A DNA stretch of 64,000 bases from Trichoplax sp. H2 (taxonomy: Eukaryota; Placozoa; Uniplacotomia; Trichoplacea). Positions 55,238-64,000 of the stretch are shown here, in pieces (positions within the stretch are counted from its first letter, which is position 1; every line of letters begins with the position of its first letter). The translations under genes were made by a program, and so were the position numbers. The notes beneath the pieces were generated by a model. That model had not been told where the DNA came from, made no database searches, and saw only the letters and a list, made by a program, of their open reading frames with translations. The DNA lies in the NCBI GenBank assembly GCA_003344405.1, contig NOWV01000018.1, positions 558,001 through 622,000 of the forward strand, in the 5' to 3' direction.

Positions 55238-55606
55238 CATGTACAGTACATACAGTACAGTACATCATACATTGTACTGTATACAGTGTACAGTACAGTA
55301 CTGTACAGTACAGTAGAGCTACTGTTACTACAGTGTACAGTACTGTACAGTAGGGAGCGTTGATAAAGTACTGTACTGTACTGTACTGTAGCCCGAGTAG
55401 GATACTTTTCACTGTAGTCGAGCTAGTGTACTGTACTGTACTGTATTTCCTACAGTATTGCTTGACGATGCAATCTACAGTATAGTACCGTACTGTACTG
55501 TAGAGTTGGGGACCACAAGCAGAGTTGAATGTATTGTACAGTGTACACTGTACAGTACTGTAGCCATGGCGTCATCATTGTACTGTACAGTATCGTATCA
55601 TGGTGC
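55238..55606. repeat. GTACAGTAC / CAGTACTGTA self-complementary repeat cluster
   Basis: Dense overlapping TACAGTACAG and TGTACTGTAC units, interrupted by short unique stretches. Any open frame through it encodes only Tyr/Cys/Thr/Val repetition and is not a gene. The sequence could form hairpins or cruciforms. Confidence 0.88.
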
Positions 55607-56450
55607 GTAGTTTGCCCACTTTTGCGCAATGTAAGAAATACGCAGGTGCATTCCGTATTTTACACGCTTTGAGGGAATGAAGCAATTACGCAGGCGCATT
55701 CCGCCAGAAGCTGAACTGCGCATCCGCGTTCCGTTCCATTCCGTAGTTTACTCGGTAGTGTCCAGCACAGTACTGTAGCCAAGGTAGGATACTTTTCACT
55801 GTAGTCGACAGGACTTCACCCACGCTCCCTACAGTATACGGTACACGGTAGACTGTAGGAACAGGACGATAGGCTACTGTTACGTCCATTACCGCTAGCC
55901 GGTAGAGGAATCGCTTTGGCCTTGGCCAAGGCTAGGCGGCGGATGATTGTAGCCATGGTTATTGCTAGTCAAGTCCATTGGACGTGGTAGAATCCAGTTG
56001 GAATCAAGGGAAAGTAATCCATCCGATATCCACGGTTCAATGATGACAACGACAGAAGATTAATCGCTGGTAGTATATTGCAATCACGTTGACAACGAGT
56101 AGAGTGTTGTCAGATAGACTTTGGATGTATTTTGCCTTGTTGGCTCGACACTCGGTCAAGATTCTTCACTGAATTGGCAGACGAGTAGAATAGCAAATCC
56201 TGACTCATCAACATCTTGGTTTTACGCGCTAGGGCGTCTATTCCTGTAAGTTGTCATTAGGAGAAGGAAATGAATTTCTTTCTATGGTCCATTGGTAGTT
56301 TTTTTTTCCCCTCATTATTTCACCATGTTATCCATCGTTTCATCATATGGATGTTAGCAAAGCCAGTTTTGGATGTGCTTGATACAGTGGATCATATTAT
56401 TTCATTGTAGAGTTGAGACTTACTTCCTTGTAAGTGGTGAATGCAACGCC
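55607..56450. other. Region left of PTPN9
   Basis: Slightly GC-richer than average at 55620-55950 with small direct repeats (AATACGCAGG(T/C)GCATTCCG at about 55636 and 55688). No gene recognised. It probably includes the PTPN9 promoter. Confidence 0.45.
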
Positions 56451-59400
56451 ATGGCTATGGCAGCCTGTGAAAACAATCATCAACCCAAGGTAAAATGGAC
56501 TCTTGTTGTCCACCAATTGGTCCACATACACTTGACTATTTAATCACTTCCTAATACATTGATGAAGAGTAGAAAAGCACCCAAAGGAGTAGCATTTAAT
56601 AACCTTGCCTTGAGCAGAAATGATCGGACTCTGGACTGTCTGTAGTACTGTCTATCCTTTCTCTCTTGCAACATGATACCGTAGTCCATTCAGTTACAAC
56701 AATATCGCTGACGACAACACCTACTACTTTCAAAAATCACTTTACTCTCATCGACTAGCATCCACTTCATCCTTCAAATAAAGCATAATCATTTCCAATT
56801 TCCTCTACTTTGACGGCCAATCATGGTGAACCTTCCATAGACATTGTTGTCCAGGCAAAAGTCGCAATGGCCATGGTCAAGCGATCACGACCATGATGGC
56901 ATGATACAAAGTGAAAATAACTGTTTGAACATGGATCAAGGGGAATTTAAATAACAAGTTCATCTAGTCTCAGTGTGTGCTGATATTCTCTTCTTTTCTA
57001 CAGGGGGCTATCAATCGACTATTCTATGTATCAAAAGATGAGTACAGTCATTTTGGGGACATTCCCAATCATGTCAAGATCCAACGACATTGGATCACCA
57101 ACTTTCATCGTACTTTATCCTGACACAATTTTACTTGCACAAGCTTGACTACAGATCAAAATATTGCAATCGAGATTGATTGGAGACAGTATACCAATCG
57201 CTAATTTTATTACTTTTACCCTGTCTATTGACGATATCCATCTATCCAATCACAATCTCAACAAGAGAACAGGATACCGCTTGAAATTGCACTTTGAACG
57301 CCAAGTGATGACTGTACACTAAGCATTCCACAATATCCTAGCAGATAAAGAATAGTGTCCTTCTAAAATGTGCATAGTTTTGTTGCCACTTATTTTTCCT
57401 ACGCCTTCTACAAAGTCCAGTAACATCAACCACACTAACTGGCCAACTAAAAATGGTCAAGTGAACAAGTTTTTCTTTTACAAAACACTTGAGATAACGT
57501 GACTAATTTTGCTAGCCATCCACTTGATAGCAATTACAGTAGAAAAAGCATGTTAACTGTATTTTCATACTTTCAACTTGATCATTACTTCATAGTTGAC
57601 TCTAGTCGAAAAATCGTTATTTTCAAAGATACAGAGCTCGTAATTCATCCATTTGATAGCAATTGTAGCCAGAAAGCATATTAGAACGGTACTGTCATAC
57701 TTTCAACTTAATCATGACTTGGATACAACAGTTGAAAGAGGAGGATTCCTTCAAAATTTCAATATTTGGACCATTTTTGATTTGCTTTCTTTTTCATCCT
57801 GCAATCGAATATGTATACAATATTTTGATGCAGCATTACCAACGCTATTCAGCTGTATACAGTTGCAAAAGGATTCCTTCCAATTTTCAATATTTTAACC
57901 ATTTTGGGTTTACTTTCTTTTTCACTCTGCAATCTACATTGTAGAAAGTATTCGAGACGTTATTGAGCTACTATCATTGCAATCACAGTCGTAATCGTTA
58001 TTTTGAAAGATACTTCGAGCACACCTAGTACCCCTAAAAAGACAAAAAATTGCAAGATTTAAACATTCCTGCCATGTATCTTTACATACTTTGAACGATC
58101 ATGATCGACAATGCTAGTGAACTATTTTTTGGCTATCGTAACAATCTTGTGTTGCAAAGATAATCTCGCTATCGTATTGATGGATGATTTCAACAAACGA
58201 TTATCAAGAGTAACATCTGAAAATCCAATGTAATCTGTCCAAAATGGATGAAAAGTTGACTACTAGCTACTTTGACGTTTGCTTGAATTGCGTCCAATGG
58301 AAAAAATACATTTTATTGATTTGTCAATTCTATACTTGGGTGATGAAGTGATAGGTAGATTATGCCATAGCTATCCCCTGTAGAGTGGCTATTATTTGCA
58401 AGCTCAACTTAATTGTAGGTGATAAATTAGGTAGCACTTGTCCACTGTAATCATTTGGCCAACACCTACAGTATCAGAAAATCGTAATTTGAATTGTCAT
58501 TTTGATTTTTGCCTGCAGGCACTTTTAATCCACGTACGTATGATTGAGATATCCTGTGATCACATCAAGTTAGGCCAGCACAACTAGTAAGATAATCAGA
58601 AGCAAGCAGCCTATTTACTGTCGATTTGGTTCAGTCGACGATAGTGAATTATTTATTTTCATAATGTGATCTCATGAATGTTTTTATTTCGATCATAACT
58701 GTAATTTTCAATGTGTGGTAGTTGCTTTTACATGCGTCTTTTGACGACATTGCCTAGGGCATAGGGCGTACTACCTTCAATGAAATGGCATCTACCGTGA
58801 AGCTAAAATCTCCATTGTAAATTTGTTCATCTTGTGATTATAAAACCCTCTACATTGCATACCATGATAGTGGATGAAAAAAGCAAAACTGTAACGATGT
58901 TGAAAAATGATAAAATCATTCGTATTATCCAGTGATTCTGTCGTGTCGATTATAGTAATGAATTATTCTCACGATAATAATAAAATCAGACATGGATCAT
59001 GATGATTGTACATCACACACGATATTCGTCCTTAACTAGGGTTAAAGCATTCCTGTCATCGTTAATACCTACTAGTAGTATTCAATTCCATTACGTGGCT
59101 ACTCCTTTAACTAGAAGTAATGGAATCAAAAATTTCAACATATTCACCTTCGATCATCGTTATGATTCATAAATCATTAAATCATTTCAACTATTCATCA
59201 TCTGTATAATTTCCTGTAGAATGATCAATAACGAAGACACAGTATTGTTATACACCAGCCTCTTTAGATTATTTCAAAGTTAGAGTAATTACAAACTGAA
59301 TGAAAAATTGACGTATAATGATTCTTTCATATTGAAATTGTACTAACAGCTGGGTTATATAGTAAAATAGCGTTGTTACAGTATAACCTTGTAAACAAAT

Positions 59401-62400
59401 CAAATTTAAGGTTATAACTAAGAAATTGACTCAATCAATTTGCAGAATGGTACTTGATTATATCGCTACAACGGTTCTCCTTATTATATCCAAGTCATTA
59501 TTGAATATCTCTTCTTTCGCTTGATTTTAGGGGACTGACAGTAGCGCTAGTTCGGAAACGGAGGAAGTACGCCAGGAGGTAGCGTAGTTTTAAGAGACTA
59601 ATCTATCTATGTGTCTTACCAGTTATTTTATGCTCAGGTGATAAAAATACAAACACCATATTAGCTCTATGTATATCGCTGACATAATTCATGAAATGAT
59701 GTCATGAAAGAAATTAGATTTCCCAATAGTATTGTTATAGATTGTATTATTAAAAATTTTCCCACTCAATTACTTTTATTAATATCGACATTTTAAAGCA
59801 GTACTACATCTACTTTATACGGTATTCCCCAATTTTTCAACTGATTTTTTCACGTTAACTTTTCAAATTAGTCGCGATGCCTATTCTCTTATACTCCATA
59901 CTGAATATAAGGCTATCAATTTGGTCGTCATGATGTAACCGTTAACTGTGTCTTTCTTCATAGTGACAGACTATATTACTCTCTTGCAATAGAGATTGAT
60001 ACATCGCTGTAGTATGGGAAAAAAGTTTCAAACCTAAATGATGTTACTCGGCTGATATCTTATATGCCTCTAATTCTATTCCTAACCAATACCCTATTAA
60101 TCAGAAACTTTATTTATAATCATTGTTATATGTATAATGAATTAGTTGGTGAAACCATATTTCTGAAATGACTCATTTGCAATAGATACACCTATTCCAA
60201 AATACTATTTTAATACAATGTATATGCTTTATAAATTTAATAGCAATAGTACTGTTCATATCCGGCTAGAAAATTTATTGCTCATACCGTAATTAAGATA
60301 GATACGGAAAAGAAATGGAATTATACGTCTTAGTTGTAATGCTTCAAGTTCACTACAGTATCACAGTAGGCAAGATATTACAGAATATCATGCCAGTGAC
60401 ACAATCGAAATATACTACTGTTGCACTTAAATTGAATGGATACTGGCTGAGATTTTAGAAAGTAGAGGATAAATCAGCATAGTCCATGATAATGGATATG
60501 AAGAAAAAAAATGACGTAATCATACTGGATGTATTAATATTATTGCTCATTTTTCATCTTTAAGTTAACAGTAAATAATTCAACCACTGTAGGCAACAAG
60601 AATGAATTCGACTAATTTATTAATCCTTTAGTAATACCCCTATTTTTAGTTACTGCTATACAACGCTTGGATAGATTTGAGAGTAGGCGTTAACTAATGA
60701 TTCTATACTCTGGAATAACAAACAATTCGTTTGTTTGACATAAACTTTTTTCCTATAACAAGTTCTAATTTGGAGGCACTGTTTATTTGTAGTTCAAAAA
60801 GAAAATTATTTACGTTGACATATAATGCATTACACGTAGACATGATCTCAATCGACAATTTTTATATAAGACTAATCTCCTTATCTTTCTATTGATTATA
60901 ATCTGATAATGTTTTGAACAAATAAGTATACAAACAGATTCCAATTCTTTACGGTAAAGTATAACTAACAAGTTGCAACTATTGTCTAGATTACTTACAC
61001 ATATTGAAAAAAAAAATATATGTTATTATCCTTTACCGATCAAATTATATTTTATACCATCATATAAAAAATGTTAAGTATACCGATTTTATTTACTGTA
61101 AGTTATAGTACTCACAAAAATAGACCTGAAATACTTTTTGTTTGCTTATAGCAATATTTATCTCGTAAATATAGACCTGTCGAATTTTTTTTATTTGTTA
61201 GTTTCGTCGCATTCTGTTCAGTACGTTATACAATGTTACATCCGTTGAACGATAAAGAGTATCTAGGCTATTTTCTTTTATTGAACTAGATTATTTTACG
61301 ATAATCCCATTACAGATTTCGCTGTATCACTTATCGTATTCAACATTAAACTATCCATCTCGTAATGATATTATCCGCTAATAGTAACCATTTTTATCAT
61401 GCAATTTTTGATATTTATTTAGTTTGTAATAATCTTTCGGATGAGTTAGTAATACACCTCTTTTAATAACAACATTGTTAGAACTAATTTAATATTGCTG
61501 TATACGAGTATTTTTTTTTTAGTTTGGTAAATCACGCCATTAATTGTCTTTTTCTGCATATAATGCAGTTGATTCAACAATTTCTAGAGGATATTCAAAC
61601 ATTGCAAGAGATGGATGATAATTTTACCAATATCAACACACAAACTGCAGAAATATTTGTAGCTGCTCGAAAAAATGACATAAAGCGAGCTAAGACACTG
61701 TTTCAACAACATTTGGTAAATGCTCTTGCTTATCCCTTGAATTGATATCTCGTTACTACAAGATCGTATTGATATTAAAACAGTAGCTATTGTGTATAGA
61801 TGGATTGGCATAAAAAATTAATCTCTAGTGGTATAACTTTGATCTTTCAACCGAGTTACAATCTTAATTTAACTGTATACAAATAGAGAAAGAGAATTAT
61901 GTTAATAGGATTAGTATTAACTTTCTATATCCTGATATCAAGATGAAATTGAAGCAATGTCCATTTTGTCGTGCTTCGATTAAGTGCTGTAAATTGTTGT
62001 TCCTGATAGCAATTACGTAGTTATATGTTTCAATATTAGTATCTGTATCCTACTTTTTAATGTACATTCGTAATTATATTTTCTTTTCTTATAGACGTAT
62101 ATAGAACTGTAGTAGTCTTTAGTTAGCTCTTGTACTATCTATCTAAAGATTGTAGTCCTGATTTTGAACTTAGATATAAGAAATAGATGTCAACTACTAT
62201 ATCATTTTAGGTGCCATTGATAGTAGTGAACATTTTTATTGTCAGTATATTCTACTTACTACAATATAAAATTTATAAGCATGATTCACACAGTTGGAAT
62301 GATAATGTCATACCTATCGACACTTAATATTTTATAATTGCTCATCCTTAGGACTTTCGAAAAAAGTATAACTTATGCAGGATTAATCCTAATGATAAAG

Positions 62401-63984
62401 ATTTACAGGATGAATTGAGAAGTCGTCGATTTTATATCACTGTAAGTATCAACAAGACGATTAATGTACTACTACCAAAATTACAATTTTAAACATTTAT
62501 AGCATCAATGTAAACTGATATCTTAGAAGTAGCTCTGTCTATTGAAGGGATTAGTCTTCCTGCCTTGTACCGCATTTCATATTATGTTACAATATATTGT
62601 GTCGGTGTCCAAAATTTCATTCAAGAAATCAAATTTATTACTGACAATAAAAAATTATGCTAATATATTCTACCAATATTATCTTTATTTTACTTACTAC
62701 TTAGCGTTTGGGCGATAAAGATCATGCTTCCGTTCTTCTACTAACGGCACATCGTTATAAGAAGGAAGAGAACTCTATTCAGACTTTTTTGAAATCAATG
62801 ATATTTCAATTGGATCAAATTCTAAAAGAGTACGGCATATAATTTTTTGTGTGGTCTGCACAGTTTACGCTTGTATATTGTCCTTGTATTGTATTACTAT
62901 TTTTGCAGCCTTATATAAAAATGATGTGAAGTAAAAAGTAGGCTGTATATCATTTAAGATATGTTATTGCAATATTAATTCTTGTAGTCCCCGAACAAGA
63001 CAATCTGGTGTAATATTATTAATTGACTTGACCACTGTTGGAATAACATCTGGTGAAAAAGATTTTGTCCGCACTATCTTAAAAGTTATACAGGTATATT
63101 TTCCAATAGTTATTCTCAATTTTAGTACTTGAATTAAATGTGGCACTTTTATTTAATCTCTTTTTATTTTGCTGACTTTCTATTGTGTTGGTACAGAGTA
63201 TATAGGACTAAACCATACAAGTTTAAACTGTAATCGTTTCTACTTGGCTTTTAGGGAAACTATCCGATATCTGTGAAGAAAATATTAGCTATCAATTGTA
63301 GTCTGATTTTGAGATATGCAGCAAAATTTTATTTTGAAATACTTAATCGGAAATTAAGAGATAGAGTAAGTCTTGCAGCAATTTCTATTTCCGATGTATC
63401 AATTGAAATAATTCGAGCTTACTGCACTTTTTTAGGTGGTATTCGTAGATAATAGTAGTTTGAAGAAGTTCGTACCTGAAGATGCTTTACCTAATGAATT
63501 AGGCGGAAATTCCAAATTTTGTTATAATATTTGGTTAAACAAGCTAACAAATAGTTGCCATATTTACGATGTCCAGAAGGGATTTTATTACACGCGTACA
63601 TCAGAATTGAAAAGACAAAAATCAACTGGACAAGCAGCTCTAAATTTTCAAGATCTTAAAGATCGTACCAATGACAGGGAACAACTACTAGAGGAGTATC
63701 AAGAGATTAGCAAAAAATCACGATGGGATGAAGAATCAAAAGGAATTAATTTTGAATCATCTTTGTAAGCTTGAAAATAAAATTTACTAAATTTGATGTC
63801 AATATAATATCAACATTTGAGATCATGTGTGTTTGCTAATGGAATTCCTATCTTTGTATGCAATTTATTTATTTTACTTAGAAAACCTTGTAACAGAAAG
63901 AAAAATAGATACCAGAATATCCTTTGCCTAGAAAGTAGTCGTGTGCGTTTACCTAAAGATATTGGAGATGACAACAGCAATGAG
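56451..63984 (+). CDS. PTPN9: PTPN9 (MEG2) CRAL-TRIO tyrosine phosphatase, 5' part; runs off the right edge
   Basis: Cytoplasmic tyrosine phosphatase targeted to secretory vesicles by a lipid-binding CRAL-TRIO domain. Exons: 56451-56489, 59531-59578, 61569-61715, 62352-62441, 62705-62829, 62988-63093, 63255-63365, 63436-63764, 63882-63984; phases agree and give 366 codons before the gene leaves the window. Exons 3 and 4 encode the CRAL-TRIO N helices (QQFLEDI, FVAARKNDIKRA), exons 5-8 the lipid-binding fold (GVILLIDLTT, KKILAINCS, FVPEDALPNELGG). Exon 8 ends with LLEEYQEI, and exon 9 gives KKNRYQNILCLESSRVRLP, the conserved PTP KNRY and RV segments. The catalytic cysteine loop lies beyond 64000. 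The first two exons (MAMAACENNHQPK with a strong Kozak, then GTDSSASSETEEVRQE) are inferred from phase, splice signals and resemblance to the acidic PTPN9 N-terminus. An alternative start is ATG 61563. Confidence 0.9.
57515..57725. repeat. Tandem duplication, about 136 bp, in PTPN9 intron 1
   Basis: Two copies share ATCCA(C/T)TTGATAGCAATT, AGAAA(A)AGCAT, and CATACTTTCAACTT(G/A)ATCAT, starting near 57519 and 57646. A third weak echo (CATACTTTGAACGATCATGA) lies near 58066. Confidence 0.75.
57726..59530 (+). other. Rest of PTPN9 intron 1
   Basis: Imperfect local duplication around 57750-57920 (CCTTC(A/C)AA(A/T)TTTCAATATTT twice). No exon was recognised before the short acidic exon at 59531. Confidence 0.45.
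59579..61568 (+). other. PTPN9 intron 2
   Basis: About 2 kb of AT-rich intron. It ends with a pyrimidine-rich tract and CAG before the first CRAL-TRIO exon. No nested gene recognised. Confidence 0.5.
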
Positions 63985-64000
63985 GTAGGGTGTAATAGTT

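Noticed and set aside
55155-55412. 85-codon Tyr/Cys/Thr-rich minus-strand frame
   Set aside because: It is a translation of the GTAC repeat; the composition is that of the repeat and not of a protein.
1-64000. Search for a novel multi-gene system, mobile element or viral insertion
   Set aside because: All strong coding signals belong to known animal gene families on separate transcription units; no transposase, integrase, reverse transcriptase or terminal inverted repeat was seen.

Overview
The window reads as nuclear DNA from an animal. It is AT-rich, the protein-coding genes are split by many short GT-AG introns, the standard code is used, and the gene families are animal ones: NBR1, PDE12, anion-exchanger SLC4, cystinosin and the CRAL-TRIO phosphatase PTPN9. 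Short introns, compact genes and high protein conservation would fit an early-branching animal such as a placozoan, but that is inference; no species marker was checked. Exon maps were built by hand from splice signals, reading phase and remembered family sequences, so single boundaries may be off although the gene identities are firm.

Layout from left to right. NBR1 (+, 1006-8897, 15 exons) is an autophagy receptor with PB1, ZZ, FW, LIR and UBA parts. Two PDE12-like mitochondrial phosphodiesterase genes stand head to head (- 10411-12965 and + 15615-17708), with four blocks of tandem repeats between them. The first of two AE-type SLC4 genes follows on the minus strand (19543-25565). Then comes about 12 kb without a recognisable protein gene but with degenerate tandem repeats and one clear RNA gene, the minor-spliceosome U12 snRNA (+, about 36003-36160). 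The second AE-type SLC4 gene is at 37394-44794 (-). Cystinosin (-, 48097-53020) has a long first intron holding an 88-bp repeat array. A satellite-rich block covers 53.8-55.6 kb. The 5' part of PTPN9 (+, from about 56451) runs off the right edge.

The genes are separate transcription units and form no operon. A loose theme is organelle and membrane biology: NBR1 and cystinosin act at autophagosomes or lysosomes, PDE12 in mitochondria, PTPN9 on secretory vesicles, and the SLC4 proteins set bicarbonate and pH. Linkage alone does not show that they cooperate. I found no mobile element, CRISPR array, tRNA or rRNA, and no convincing novel multi-gene system. The points most worth a second look are the U12 gene, the paired PDE12 and SLC4 duplicates, the NBR1 FW domain lacking two signature tryptophans, the polyhistidine tracts, the cystinosin exon overlapping a satellite, and the self-complementary GTAC arrays.
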